Below, one piece after another: positions 1-13,521 of a stretch of DNA of 64,000 bases (position 1 is the first letter of the stretch; each line of letters begins with the position of its first letter). The notes under the pieces are model-generated. The model saw only the letters and a program-made list of their open reading frames with translations. It did not search any database and was not told the DNA's origin. The DNA comes from Zopfochytrium polystomum. Taxonomy: Eukaryota > Chytridiomycota > Chytridiomycetes > Chytridiales > Chytridiaceae. The translations under genes were made by a program, and so were the position numbers. The stretch is taken from the NCBI GenBank assembly GCA_025765615.1, contig JAIVFJ010000151.1, forward strand, positions 98,416-162,415. The letters are read 5' to 3'.

Positions 1-1411
1 CCGCCGCGTTGTTCGGGCACGAAAGCACTCGGGCAGGCAGCCAGGCAGGCAGGGTACCCGCGGGTACTACCCGCACACTCGCGCGTTCGCTATTCGCTCG
101 GATCGTCGCTCGTTCGGATCGCTCGGATCGTTGGGATCGTTCGTTTGTTGTGTTCGATCTGGAAGGGCAATGGCCGATAACTGACAAGGAAGAGAGGTCT
201 GTTTCGGACGCGTCCGAACTCTAATGGGATGTATTAATAACAAGGCCGCACACACACACTCACACAGCGCGCAGTGAATTGATGATGGTGACATTCACAT
301 CGCGTTGCTCGAAAGAACACGAAACGCCAAGAATAACAACAATTCCATTCGCGTTTTTAATGCTTATTAGTGAACGAAACGTTGATTCTCGAAGGGGGAA
401 GCGGGCAATTGCATCGCTCTCCCCCACCTCCTTCCTGTCTCGCTCACCAAACGGCCTTTCTCTGGTGGTCCTAACCAGCCTGGTCTGACGGTCGACGGTG
501 GTGGTGGTGACCCCGCCTGCCCGTGCCTGCTGAATATGCTTGTTTACTGGTAGTTGGCACAACTGCTTGCTTGCTGGTTACGCCAGGCGCGAGGGGAGGA
601 ACCGACAACGTGGAGTGTCGAGGGAATAAAAAAAAGAGAAGAAAAACGAAAGAAAGAAAGAAGCTGGGCAATTCGTTGATCCACTCTCCTTTCCTTTTTT
701 TTTTTTTTTTTTTCTTTTTTTTTTTGGTTCCCCCCCTTCCCGATTTTCTACGCGAAGTAGGATATTGGAGCTTACAGTGAATTTCATATTCCTTGAGATT
801 TTTGGGCTGAAAAAAAAATGTTTCAGAGGGACCAAAAAAAAGTTTTCGATTGGGGGTTGGTCGGTCTCCATTTAGGGGTGGTCCGTCTCCAATGGTGAAA
901 AGTTTTTTTTTGCCCTCCACCAAACTTTTTTTTGCTGCCTCAAAATCTCAAGGTATATGAAATTGACAGTAATATCAATAAGTTGTATAAATATTTAGTT
1001 ATGGCTCAAACCGCGGGGAGGCCGGGTTCGTTTCGTCGCTCCGGGGAGAAAATTCAACTTCCGGCGCCATTGTTCACAGAAGGCGGGGTTTTTTGTTTTG
1101 TTTTGTTTTTATTTCTCCTTTCGTTTTCTTCCAGCTGTTTTTGTTTGCTCTTTTCTTGTTTCCCAGCCGCGCGGATTTGAAAGAGAGACACAAAAGAGGA
1201 AGAAGGCTGGGACAGAGTGGGAAAGAGAGTGGGACAAACAGAGAGAGATAGACAGAAAGACAGACAGACAGACAGAACGGGGGATATGGCGGACAGACAC
1301 AAATGTAATCGCATGCGCCAAAACGGAATGTGTGTTTGCCCACTTCGTGATTTCGCGCGTGATTCTGTGTGTGTGTTGTGTGTGTGTGTGTGTGTCTGTG
1401 TGTGGGTTCCT

Positions 1412-1462
<51 letters not shown>

Positions 1463-2526
1463 TGTACTCATTGTTTCTCCACCAATTTTCTTTTCTTAGT
1501 AGTACCATTCAGCCTGCAAGGAACAGAAGATGGGGGGGAAAGGTGTTCAAGACATGATTATAAACTGGGAAAGTGGGAAATGCGAGGTAATTGTCGAGAG
1601 AATGGGTCTGTTAGGAGAGAGAGTGTGTGTGTGGGTACCACACATACAGAAGAGAGAGAGAGAGAGAGTCAAGCAAAGTACTGTTGTTATTGTTGTTGTT
1701 GCTGTTGTCGCATCATGCGGCTGGTAAATATCTTTCTTGAAATTAGCTTGTACTTGCTTGTTTTCCATGAATATTAATATCGCTCTGCTCCCTCAACTTT
1801 TCGCTCCATTCCGTTGTTCCTTCCATTTTCGGGTCCTGCGGGCTGACGCGCTGTCAAACAAACAAGAATTGAAAACGTTGAGCCAGTCATTTCGGGGCCT
1901 CCCGCTGTCCAAGTACTTTGTTGGAATTACATTCACAAATTAATAAAGGCGAAGGTGTTGTTTTTCGTTATGCAGTCGCTTCACTCGTTCGCTGTTTTTT
2001 TTTTTTTTTTTTCGTGTCTTGCCGACGCAACCTGCCTTTTACAGCAAGCTCAACCCTGCCCCTCTGTCTGTCTGTCAGTCTCTAGATGCGACCAATGGTT
2101 GTCGGGCAAACCCACCCTTGTTCGCAATGGACCTCCAATTCCGGCGCCCTGTTGGTGGCAATAGGAACCGATGAAAAATGTTGAAAGTTTTATTTATTTT
2201 AGCGGGGAAAGGAAAGGAGACCCATCCGCAGAGAGATATTAATGTTAATACTTTTGTATTTGTTTAGAAGGGAGACAGAGCGCAGACACAATATGCTGTC
2301 TCCGCCTGCTGCACCAAAAATCAAGAAAAAAAAAAAAAGTCGCGAAAGAGGGCTGAGCACCCGCCCAAACACAACCAACCAACCAACAACATGAGCCATC
2401 GCCTCTGTCGCTGTCCCTGTCCTTCCCACACTCACACTGCTCTCTCTCTCTCTCTCTCTCTCTCTTTGCTGACTGTCGACGCATTCCATAAATACCCACG
2501 CCCTTCCCCCCAGCCAGCCCACCAGT

Positions 2527-2559
<33 letters not shown>

Positions 2560-2749
2560 ACACACACGCCGCAGGCGCAGAATCCAAAGAAAGCAAAACA
2601 AACAACAACCCTCCCCCACCAGCTGCCTCAGCCCGGCGCCCCCTCGCGCGTGGCTCCCCTCCCTCCCTCCCTCTCTCGCTCGCTCTCTCTGTCCATCAAC
2701 CACACACACACTTTTCACACACTCACAAACACACACAAAGCCATCAACC
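1..2749. other. Intergenic, low-complexity DNA
   Basis: No gene recognised. The short open frames are spurious translations of simple repeats. The stretch holds a T tract near 694-725, a GT tract followed by a CT tract at about 1366-1459, a short GA tract near 1653-1670, a T tract near 1997-2012, and CT then CA tracts at 2437-2465 and 2527-2570 just upstream of the next gene. A weak TATA-like CATAAATA lies near 2486, about 260 bp before the next start codon. Confidence 0.6.
1366..1459. repeat. Compound GT/CT microsatellite
   Basis: A GT-rich tract runs directly into an uninterrupted CT tract of about 23 units. Similar compound tracts recur before and inside many genes of this window. Confidence 0.9.
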
Positions 2750-4478
2750 ATGCGATCCCCGTCCGCCCTCTCCCGCCTCCACCGCCTCGCCGTCGCCTGC
2801 CTCGCCGCAGCACTCCTCCTGGCCCTCGTCGCCGCATCCTCCGTATCGGCCGCCGCCGCAACCCCGGCCGCCCCCGCCGTCGCCCCGGCGAAGCCCGCCA
2901 CCCCCGCGAAGCCCGCCGCCGCCGCCGCTGCAGCCCCCGTCGACCCGAAGAAGGCCGCAGCCGCCGTCGACCCGAAGAAGCCTGCCACCGCGTCCGCCAC
3001 CGCTGCCGACAAGGACAAGGACAAGGACAAGGACAAGACGAAGGCCGCCGACAAGCCCGCGGCCGACAAGGACAAGGACGACGAGGCGGACGACCGCGCG
3101 GCGAAGCGCGCCGAGCGCAAAATGAAGCGGCTGCAGAGTATGCTGGAGAGGGAGAAGAAGAAGGCCGAGACTGTCAAGAAGCGCAAGGAGGAGCGCGCGG
3201 CGGCAAAGAAGACGACGACCGCCGCACCGGCGGCGAAGAAGGACGAGAAGAAACCGGCGACGGCGGCTGCCGTGACGGCGAAGAAGGATGTTGCGAAGAA
3301 GGACGAGAAGAAACCGGCGACGGCTGTTGCGAAGAAGGACGAGAAGAAACCGGCGACCGCTGTTGCGAAGAAGGACGAGAAGAAACCGGCGACCGCTGCT
3401 GCGAAGAAGGACGAGAAGAAACCGGCGATCGCTGCTGCAAAGAAGGACGAAAAGAAGCCGGCGGCGACGAAGAAGGACGAAAAGAAGGACGACAAGAAGA
3501 AGGACGCCGCCAAGGGGACTAACGCGCGGTCGGCGCCCGCGCCGGCGGCGGCGGCGAAGAAGGACGACAAGAAGGCGGCTGCCCTCCCGCCGACCAAGAA
3601 GGACGCCGTCGCGCCAAAGGCCCCCGTCACCATCAAGTCGCTCGCGGACCACGTCAAAGACCGCCAGAAGCAGGTTTCGGTGGCCGGCTTCATGGGCGGC
3701 AAGGGCGGCCTGCTGGCCGGCATCAACTTGAAAAAGGCCGAGGACGACAAGAAGAAGAAGGACGAGGAGGCCAAGAAGAAGGCCGAGGCCGAAAAGAACA
3801 AGAAGCCCGCGACGCCCGCCCGCCCCGGCCAAAGCCGATGACAAGAGCCGCGCCGTGCCGACCAAGCCGGCGGCCGACGACAAGAACAAGAAGCCCGCTG
3901 CGCCCGCCGCCGCCGCCGCGGCGAAGACGGCGGCTAAGCCCGCTACCGCATCCGACAAGGACAAGAAGAAGCCGGCCACCGTGCACCACCGCTACAACTC
4001 GCGCGGCCGCAACGACCGCGAGGCGCGCCGCGAGAAGCTGGCAAAGGTCGCGACCGCTGCTGGTGCTGCTGGTGGTGCGGCCGACAAGGACAAGAAGAAG
4101 GACGCCGCGGGCAAGCCTGCCGCGGCGACGACGGTGACCACGAGCCGGACCGGGGTGGTGAAGGCGGTGCCAAAGACCGCTGCCGCTGCTGCTGCTGTTA
4201 CTGCTGCAGACAAGAAGGACGCCAAGAAGGACGCCAAGAAGGACGCTGCACCCGCAAAGGACGCCAAGAAGGACGGTACCGTGAAGAAGGGCGAGAAGAA
4301 GCGCAACCGTGGATGGATGTCGTTCTTGGACGAGGACGACGAGGAGGACCGCAAGAAGGGCAAGAAGGTGAGCGGCGCGGAGAGGACGGCCAAGGGCATC
4401 CACAAGGCGCTGACTCTGATGGAGGACGACGACGAGGAGGAGGAGAAGCCCAAGCCGAAGAAGGGCAAGAAGGTGTAG
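2750..4478 (+). CDS. Lys/Ala/Pro-rich repetitive protein with signal peptide; one frame break
   Basis: Not assigned to a known family. The first 35 or so residues form a signal peptide: RLHRLAVACLAAALLLALVA, then an Ala-rich cleavage region. The rest is low complexity: a DKDKDKDK stretch, a charged segment that may be a short coiled coil (RAERKMKRLQSMLEREKKK), then about six tandem copies of a unit close to AKKDEKKPATA (about 3229-3480). The C-terminus alternates acidic (DEDDEED, EDDDEEEE) and Lys-rich blocks. The frame opened at 2750 stops at 3841, but an equally Lys/Ala-rich frame one base over continues to 4478. Removing one C from the C4 run at 3823-3826 joins them without a gap. No splice site explains the switch. 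It resembles histone H1 tails in composition only. A secreted or cell-surface polycation is a guess. Confidence 0.7.
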
Positions 4479-5482
4479 GGAGGGAGAGAGAGAGAGAGAG
4501 AGAGGGGATAGAAGTGATAGGAGTGGGAGAAGAGATTCGATGGGGGGAAGGTGATGTGGTCCTCCTTTGCGATGGTTGGTTTAGTTTTGTTTTTTTGTTT
4601 TGTTTTGGGTAGTGTTCTGTCTCAATCCTTGTCCATTTTTTCCCGTTTCTCGTTTTTCTCGTTTTCTTGAATTTCCCCTGACATGTCCGGTTTTTGATTG
4701 TTCCATTCCCTCCATTCTCGTTGTTGTTTGGTTTCAAAGCATTTTTCATCCCCAGATCGAAGAAGAAGAGAAACAAGTCTTGTTTTTGTTCAAGAAGTTC
4801 TTTTGACACTACAAATAGAGAGAGAGAGAGAGAGGGAGAGAGAGGGAGAGAGATCCATAGTATGCGTAGGTGCCAAACTGCTGGCCTAGCGTGTCCACGC
4901 CGAGCTCAGCCAAACCGACAGGAAGTTCTTCGAGCGGGGCAACAAGAGTGTTACTTATCATCCAATGCGCTGGAAACTCAATGGCGGGGGCAACATCAAA
5001 AATCACCATTTAAGGCAAAGAAGATACATAGTCAATGGGGGGTGCCGCTCATTTTCACTGTTGAGTGCCCGCGCTGCTTAGTGCTTCATCAAAAAGCCTA
5101 TTGCGCAAGAGCAAACTGTTGAAATATCTCCAATTTCACTCGTGATTGGTGATGTTACTTAAGCTTTACCATCAAATGTGCACAGCATAAAAGAAGAGTG
5201 AGGAATTCATCAAATAGAAGAGCAAGTGAAAAACATTTCAAAAAAGAACTGACAAAATATATGTGGAAACCCCCTTCTCTCAACACTTTCTTCTTGGATG
5301 GGGTGCCACCCATCGTCGCCATCCAGATCACCACACGTGTTTTATCGTAGAAAAGTGGTGGTCCCTCTTGAGGCCCTTTGCGTCCACAAAAAAAAAAAAA
5401 TTACTGAAGATCAAACTGCACTGCCCCCTCACCGACCCCACACATCCACACACGCACGCATCGCACGAAAGAGCACGCACTC
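4479..5482. other. Intergenic, no gene seen
   Basis: GA tracts flank the region at 4485-4503 and 4820-4851. From about 4860 to 5250 the base composition is more balanced, like the transposon-rich area further on, but no coding remnant was recognised. An A tract sits near 5388-5401. Confidence 0.5.
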
Positions 5483-8400
5483 ATGGACCGGCAGCAGCCG
5501 CCGTTCCCGCTGCTGGGCCTCGCCCAGGCGCGCGTGTTGCTAGTACCCGTGCCGCCCATCAAGAAGATCGTCTTCCGCCGCTACGTCGATCTCTTTGCCC
5601 AATTCGCCGTCGTCGCCGTGCCAGACGTCGCGCGCGCCGTCGCCCGCGACTCCTCGTCCTCCTCGTCCTCGTCCTTTGCCTCCGCATCCGCATCCGCACA
5701 GTTCTACGCGACCTCCTCCTCCTCTTCCTCTTCGTCCGCATCCTCGTCATCGTCTTCTTCGTCCGCGTCGCCCCCCTTTGCATCTTCGTCGCCGCTGGCA
5801 ATCGCCGGCGGTGGTGGTGGTGCCGCCGGAAGCAGGCCGTCGATGCCCGGCGCTGGAGTCTTCCCCAGTTGAGCCCGCCACCAATGCCCACGCGCAATCC
5901 ATTCTGACTCGCGGGACGCTTCTCCCAAACCCCTGCCCTTCCCGATCTGCAGAATTCACAGACAGTCTCTTTCACGATGGCCACATGTATCTCAACTTTG
6001 TCACAACCTACGACAGAGATCACCAACCTTTGGAAGACTTCCAGCTGGATCGCCAGATCATGGGGGTGCGTTTTTTTCGCGTTTCGGCGCTTGCTTTCTA
6101 GCCCAGTACCCCCCTGAGAGCCCCCCTTGTCGTTTTGCCGTCTTTTGCCCTTTGCCTTTTCGAACCCGGATCGTTCTCTTCCTGATATTGACCGATCGCC
6201 CTCCGCGCGCTCGCTACTCCGATCTCTCGCTTTGGTCGCAGGTGATTGGTATCGGGCACTGCGAAGAGTACGATCTGTTGAGCGAGGTTCCGCGCCGCTT
6301 CCAGCAGATCGCCCAAAAGGTAGGCAGCAAGCCGCGTCAGTCCCCTGAACCCTATGCTCACACCCCTTCCCTACACAGTACCCCCACGTCCCTTGTCAGC
6401 AGGTGCTTCGTATTCGAGCCAAACCCACGGCAGGCCATCGACGACATCCGAGGGCTTTACATCGTCCCCCAATGAGGGCCAACTTTCCTTGTACCTCTCT
6501 AATCTCATCACCAGTTTTGCGGGGCGATCTCTTGATCGCATTTGGCTCACTGGTGAGTCGGACGCGCCCTTCGTCGTTTTCCATTCGCACCACCAACGTC
6601 TTCCACGCCTTTCTGACGGCTGCCGTCTCGCGTACAGGCTTACCAAATTGAACGACGTCCATTAATCCAAGGCCCATCAATGAACATTGGGGTACCCACA
6701 CGTGCCCAGCACGGTGAACGGCAGCTCAGCTCAGCTCACGTCGTCCCCGATCGCACAGCCGCCCGCAATACACGGGCAGTACGCCGTGCAGTCCTCCGGC
6801 TCCCAGGCCGACTCGACGAGCTCTTCGTCTTTCAGCCCGTTCGGCTCCATACTCAACACCGACCGCAACAAGAAGCGAACCCCGGCTCGCGCGCAAAAAC
6901 TGATTGGAGACCTTTACCTGATGGCCGGCAGGCTGGACAAGGCAATGCATACCTACTTATCGGCGCTTGAGATTCTGAAGCAGACGGCGGACTTTAATTG
7001 GCACGGTGCGCTGCTCGAGTCGCACTACGCCGCACTCGCTTTGACGCTGTTGAACAAAGTCGGACTCGGGGTAAGTTTCGAACGGATCGGTGTCTTTTGA
7101 TTGGCGAATATCTGTTCGGCAATTCACTTATTCTTTCGGGGGCGGGTGGATTGGAGCTAACCTTCATTCATCACCTGAATGCCGACGGCACGAATGATTC
7201 CCAACTCTCTCTGACCCAAAGCCAAAAGCGCACGTCATAACATCACCAGTTGACTTGAACACGCCAACGCAGACGCTGTGGTCACCGCCCACACTCGCGT
7301 CGGTGCTGTCCTCTGCCACTTCTCCAGCATTGTCGTCTGGCCCTCTTCGCGCCTTTCTATGCGATCTTCCTGACCACTATCGGGAAATTATCAGTCTTTA
7401 CGACCGCGGTAGCTCCGCCGGCCCTTCTGCACCTGGATTCTGCCCGCTGCTGGCCCCGCAGGCGTGCCTCCGCATGTCCAAGCTGCTCGCGGGACTCTGC
7501 AGGTTTGGGTTCACCGGTATCATCACCAACGGAGCTGGAATCCTGCTTCAGCCGCCAGAGCCGCGCGATCGAGGCGGTCCCGGCCCTGGCGCCAACATGG
7601 TCGGTGGCATCGCCGGCAGCGCCATGGGCACCGGCGGCGATTACGGTGGGGGCTCCGGAGGGGGCGGCCCCGGTGGCGGTGGGGGAGGAGGCGGCGGCGG
7701 CAACCCGAACGACCCACCCACCCACGACCGCATCGTTCTCAACAACGGCGTCGGCGTCAATCGCATCGACGTCGCCTCTTGGCTCTCCCGCGCGCGCGCC
7801 TCGGCTTTCTTCGACTACCTGCCCCCCGCAGACCAAATGGACTGCCTCGCCCAGATGGCGGCCGTCTGCGGCTCCATTCAGCTCCGCCGGAAGCACGCCT
7901 TCTACCTCCGGCTCCTGTGCCGCAGCGTCGCTGGCACGCTGCGTGCCGGCATCGGAGCCAACGGCGGCGGAGGAACCGGCGGGCTGGCTGGCAGGCAGAA
8001 CGCGGGCTCCCTCGGCGAGTGGAAGCGCGCGCTGTCCATGGCGTCGCTCGTGTCTATGGCGTCGGAGGCGGGTGATGCGAGCGAGCTCAATGAGATGCGG
8101 CTCGACAGCGAGACCGAGTCCGCCACGGGCCGACTCGATAGTCGAAGCAAAGGTCGCGCCACCAACGGCGCGCTGGAGTGCTTGAAGCGGGTGTGCGACG
8201 TTGTCGGCGTTCCTTGGAGACGTGAGTACCAGGACCGCTCCTTCGCCCTTCTCCTCACAACACAACCACCATCGAAATTCGAACCTCTCTACCAACCCAC
8301 TAGCTACAGGAAAGTATGATCGCGCCCATTCGATCCACGGTGGCCACTGGTCGGACGACGAGGACGCATTTTTGGACGAATTCGAGGACGATCAGGACCT

Positions 8401-11400
8401 CGATGAGCATTCGACGTTTGGAGGGGCCGGCCTCGCTTCTTCTACCGTCGTCGTGGTGAAGCGGAAAGTCCAGATCCCGCGCGTGCGCTTTGGATGGCCC
8501 GATCTGCAGGTTGACGTACTTATGGAGTGCATTGCTGTTTCGCAAGCGGTCGACGGTTGGTTATCGCAATGTGGTTTTCTTTCTTTGCCCCTCGATCGCA
8601 TTGGTGCTGCAGGAATTTACAACTGAGCAAACTCACCGATCGCGAATTCCCCCTTTTTTTTTTCAATATCGTCGAACAATTCGCTGATATCATGCCCAGA
8701 TATTCGAAATACGCTCTTCTTCTTAGCCTTCTTGCTACGCCGAATGCGGCGAAACCTGCCCCGATCCGAACAACTGGAACTTGCCGACACCCTGCAGGCC
8801 GTTGTCCTGCGCTCGCGCGCAATGAGCTCGTACTCTTCGCAGCCCGATGACGTGGCGACATCCCTCAGCGGCGCGCTGGTGCGTGTCGCGCAGACCGGCG
8901 GCGTTTCTGCACTGTCAGACTCTTCCGCCAGCGCCGCCACCGGCTCCGGGCTCCCCAGCGTCCCGGTCTTGGTCCGCGGCGTGATTGGCGGCATCGACGG
9001 CGTGCCGGTTCTTCGGCGCCTGGAGGTTGTGAGGTACAAGTATGGGGGACCGGTCGAGTTTTCGTGATCACTTTAACCCAACTCAACCAAACCACCCCGA
9101 CCGTTTTCGGCTTTTCTTCTCTCGAAACACACACACCCACACAAAAAACAACTTCAAAGACCCCCGGCTAGAAAAGCGACTCTTGAACGGCCCGCCTCGG
9201 AACTAGATGCAACCACGGTCTCCGTGTCGGCCGCCCTCGTCAAGCCAGTGTTCATCGTCGACCCCTCGGCGGCGCGTACCCAGCGCGCGGAGGCCGCCGC
9301 CCCAAAGACGAGGCCTGCGAGAAAAAGCACGCAGCCAAAAGACGCGTTCCTTGTTGCGTCGGGCGACGAAATTTTCGTCGACGTTGTACTGGCGAATCCG
9401 TTCTCGTTCGAGGTCGAGGTGCAGGGAATAGAGCTCATGTGAGTGTTTGCGAGGCCGCCTTACGGTTTCATACCGCCTCCTTGCGCCTTCCCCGGGGCAC
9501 TCTGGGAAGCTGCACTGTCCGTTAAAGAGCTTAATAACTAAATGCTGATTCTATGCGTTGCATACACGACGGAATATGAACAATCATTACTACCCTCCGA
9601 CAAAAAAAAAAAAAAACGAAACCAAACACGCAAAAACGAATCAGTACAAGTGGCGTCCCATTCATCGCCTCTCCGCTCGCCTTCACCCTTCCCGCGGAAA
9701 CCCGAAACTTCCCCCTCCGACTGACTGGCATCCCTCGTCTTCCCGAAGCCGACGGCGGTTCGGCGGCGGCGGCGACCTCACCTGCGCCAGCGCTTCTCCA
9801 CATCCACGGCTGCCGCGTGCGCATGTTTGGGGGCTGCGTCGAGGAGGACGTGTTTCCCGTGCAGATGGCCTTGGACGATCCCGTCCGCCGCGCGGCGCTT
9901 GGAAAGGACGGCAGGCGTCGGGCCCAGAGGGAGGCCGAGAGGTTTGGGAAGCCGCCGGCCGGGCATGTCGGAAGGACAGCAAGGAGGGATTGGTAAGTCC
10001 ATACGCGGGCTTGCTTGGCTCGAAATTTTTGTTAAAACGCTTCGCTCGTCGTGCTTATCTTTCCGCGCACAGGCAGTGGTCGGTTCAGGTCAAGGTCGTT
10101 CCGCCGCAGCCACTGCTGCAGGTTACGCAGAGTGCTGAGGTGGCGCTCGGCGCACTAATGGTGTTTGAAGAAGAGCGGTTCGTGGAAAAATAACGCCTCG
10201 TCGTGATCTTCTCTCCTCCCAACGACCGGAACATTCGAAACAAAGAAACTCTCAAACCTGACCCTGTTGCGTCTCCATCAAATCCCCAACCCTCAGGTCC
10301 GCATTCACGCTAAACATTGAAAACGTCGGCACCACCCACATCAACCACCTCGTCGTCGCCTTTGTCGAACAAATGTCGCCCGACGCTCCGGCGCCCCCGC
10401 CCGCTTCCGACAGCGCCCCGCCGGAAACCCTTGAAGACGTTTACGAGCGCGACGTGCACGCGCGAAACATTCGCGCGTTCTGGCTGGACTCTCACGTCGG
10501 CGGCGGCGGCGTGGAAGCAGCGACTCTAGCAGGAACGGGCGAGGCTGCGGCGCCTTTTGTCTCTCCCGTCACGCGCGGCGTGAGGAGGTTCAACGTGCCG
10601 GTCACGCTGGCGCCGGGCGAAAAGACGCCTGTGCGGATCGGAGTTTACGGGCGCCGTTGGTGGTGAGTGTCAGGGTTGCTAGTGCATCGAATTTGTTGCT
10701 GGGCTGTTGGACTCCGGCGTCGCCTCCCCTCGCTTTCTTCCCCTCTCGCAGTGTTTGACACATTTTCCCCCCGCACAAACCCCCCGTATACGGTTCCAGC
10801 GTCGGCTGCTCGGTTATCCTCGATTACGCGTCTGTTCCACCAACCCTTCTCGACCAATCCAGTCGGTCGGCGGAAGCCGTGTTTTTCACCCGCCGCCTCA
10901 TCGTCCCCGTGGTCCTCACCGTCCACCGACCCCTGCAAGTCCTCAACTTCAACGTCGTACCGCTGCCCCCGCTCCCCACGAACTCACGCGGCCCGGCCGC
11001 AAAAACCGCCGCCATCGGCGCAGTCGCGGTCGCCGCCGACGGACCGCCGCCGGCGTCCCTCGCCAGCGTGAACCGCGCCCTGTCGGTCGCTGACATGCTC
11101 GTCGAGACTGGCGGTGGCGATGCGGAGCACGACGCTGCAGACATTGGGAGGGCCGTTGCCGTTCCGGCGGCGGCGGCGGCGGCTTCGCTCGACCGTGCCC
11201 GTCTGGACGGGAACGAGTGGTGCCTCGTCACATTTGACGTGCGGAACCTGTGGAGCTCGCCGTTTGAAGTCACGTTCAAGTCGTTTGGTGGTGAGCGTCT
11301 GTCGTTGTCGTGTTTTCCGGGAAGGGGTGGCGTGGGGGTGACACGGCCGATTCAGGCCCTTGCCGTTTGAGCTGATATGTGTGCTTGATGGATTTTGCAC

Positions 11401-13521
11401 CAGGTGAGGACGGTGGCGACCTGAGCACGAGCCTTACCACGCTGATTCAGCCGGGAATGACCAAGAGGTTCGTCGCTTCATATGCTTCTGGAAGATCGCC
11501 GAGCTAACCGTTGTTTTTTTTATTTTTTATTTTTTTTTATTTTGGCCTCTATAACAGGGTGCTTCTTCCCCTTAACCGCGTTTACCTGCCGACGAACCTG
11601 ACCGTACATCCCATACCCACGCCGATCGACCGGCAGGTTGTCATGTCGCGTCTGCAGCTGCCGTCGAGCCCGGAAGAGGACCAGCACCGCCGCCTGGCAT
11701 TTTGGCTGCGCGAGGCGCTCTTTGGCGGCGTCGGTCGCTCGCTAGCCGACACCTCGGACCCGGTCATCACGCCGTCTTGGCTGCGCGAGCACGGCGTCTT
11801 GGGAGGCGCAGGACTCTCTGGAGAGCGCGAGCGCCAGCGTGTCAAGGAGCGCGAGCGGCGCGAGGAGGAGGCGCGGATGCGCTGGATCCGCGGTGAGACT
11901 GCCGGCACTGCCACCGACGCCGCCGGCGCTGTTCGCTGGTGCGGCGGGCGCGTCGAGGGAACGTGGACCGTCGGCCGCGGGCGCTTCGGCGGCTTGTCCG
12001 GCGCGTTCCGAGATTCCGTCGGACTTGCGACCGCCGCCGCCTCCGCGGAAGGTGTGGCCGTGCATCGAGCGGCGCTTCCCGACCCCGTGGCGCGGACGCT
12101 CCTGGACGAGGAGATGACGCAGCTGCTGCTTGCCGAGATGCTCGCGACCGAGGTCGTTGTCAGAAAGTGGCGCGGCAGGAGAAAAGGCCACTCTGCGGAC
12201 ACCGCGGCGGGCGGGGAGGGAGCGATCGTGCCGCCCGTCGGGACCCGCCGGTGGCGCGTCGCCGCGGGCGACTTTATCATGCTCGAGTGGATTCTGACGA
12301 ATCGAACGGGTAAGCGGATGTTTTGTGCGTTCGCACAGGGGACATCTTTTTTCTGTTTCCTTTTTTTTTCTTTTTGTTTTCTTCTGTGTCTCGGCCCATT
12401 TCTTTCTGTTTTCATGCGCTTATAGTGTTTGCTTGACACCAGACGAGCCCATGTTTCTGTCGTTGCGTATGCAGCCGGTGCAAGAGCTCCACACTGGGTC
12501 GCACAGGCCGCTCGCCGCGCCACCACCGGCAACGGCAATGGCGACGGCCCACTCTGCGCCGATGGCCGGCTCTATCCTCGCTGCGGACGCCGCGGCCGCT
12601 GGCGGCGGCGGGAGCGCGTCCGGCGGCAGCCAGGTGAGCTCGCCGACGTCGGCTACCGAGCGGTCGTTCCCGTCGCCCGTCGGCGGCGCGCCGCCGCCGC
12701 TGCCGTCGGCCGTCTTGCGAGGCCCGCAGTACCAGCACTATTCCCACCGCCAGTCCTCGCCGCCTCCGCCACCGCCGCCAGCGACGCCGCCGCCGCTGCC
12801 AACGTCGTCGTCGTCGTCTTCGTCGTCGTCGGCGCAGCACCAGTTGGCGAGGGCCGGATCGACTGTCGGCGCACTGCCGACAACGTCAGCTGCGCCGCCG
12901 CCGCACAAGCACAGGAGCAGTGGCGGGGCATCGTCGACGCCGCTGGTGCTGCACGCCGGCGCGCTCACCACGGCGGTGGTACCGCTGCCGCCGCGTCCAC
13001 GAGGAGGAAATGCCGACAGCGGCGGCGACGGGGAGTCGGCGACGGCGACTGCGACGCATCGCGTGTGTCTCGGGTTCCCTGCGCGCGGCACGTTCCGGGT
13101 GGTTGCGCACGTCGAGGAGGTGTCGCCGTTGGTGGGCGGCGGCGGGTGGTGGTGGTCCAACAACGGCGTGGGGACGGTGGCGGCGGGTGCGGCGGCGGTG
13201 GGATGGGAGCAGGCGGCGATCGAATTGGAGAAGCGGCGGAGCAAAGAGGCGGGTCCGAAGGCGGGGGAAGAGGCTTGGGCCGGGTCGGTGTGGTGGTGGC
13301 GGGGCAAGGGCGACCCGCCGCGCGACTGGGTTCGCGAAGGGTGGGTGGCGCCGCGGCGGCTGCACCGGGTCGGCGGCGTGCGGTGGCTGCGGGCGGGCGC
13401 GGCGGCGGCGGCGGGAGTCGGCGGATCGGGTGTTGCGGGAGCAGCGGGTGAGGAGGCGTTGGATGGGGACGAGGGCGACGGCGACCGCGGCGACGTTGGA
13501 ATTGTGGTCGAGGTGGTGTGA
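5483..13521 (+). CDS. TRS120: TRAPP II subunit TRAPPC9/Trs120, 16 exons
   Basis: Core subunit of the TRAPP II tethering complex, which activates Rab11/Ypt31-type GTPases at the late Golgi. Exons: 5483-5867, 5953-6065, 6242-6319, 6379-6552, 6638-7070, 7273-8221, 8310-8555, 8700-9033, 9160-9438, 9645-9992, 10073-10177, 10297-10662, 10800-11290, 11404-11467, 11558-12309, 12443-13521. Family landmarks in order: N-terminal PPIKKIVFRRYVDLF; VIGIGHCEEYDLL; SRCFVFEP and DIRGLYIVP; LIGDLYLMAGRLDKAMHTYL and HGALLESHYAALALT; LPRSEQLELADTLQ; DEIFVDVVLANPFSFEVEV; TSGVPFIASPLAF; GCRVRMFGGCVEEDVFPV; FTRRLIVPVVLTVH. The product is about 2060 residues, against about 1150-1290 in animals and yeast; Ser, Gly, Ala and Pro inserts account for the excess. 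Exons 4 and 5 carry four single-base frame breaks in C or G runs (see findings). Confidence 0.9.

Noticed and set aside
2245..3801. Reverse-strand open frame of 518 codons
   Set aside because: It is the complement of the Lys/Ala-rich gene. Its Ala/Phe/Ser and Leu runs are what GCC/AAG repeats give on the other strand.
3674..3872. Intron in the Lys/Ala-rich gene to explain its frame change
   Set aside because: A CAG|GTTTCG donor exists, but the supposed intron is GC-rich and continues the same Lys/Ala repeat coding pattern, unlike real introns here.
8556..8699. Extra exon between TRS120 exons 7 and 8 after the acceptor near 8614
   Set aside because: It reads a stop after three codons in the required phase. 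Skipping directly to 8700 keeps the frame open and matches the family.
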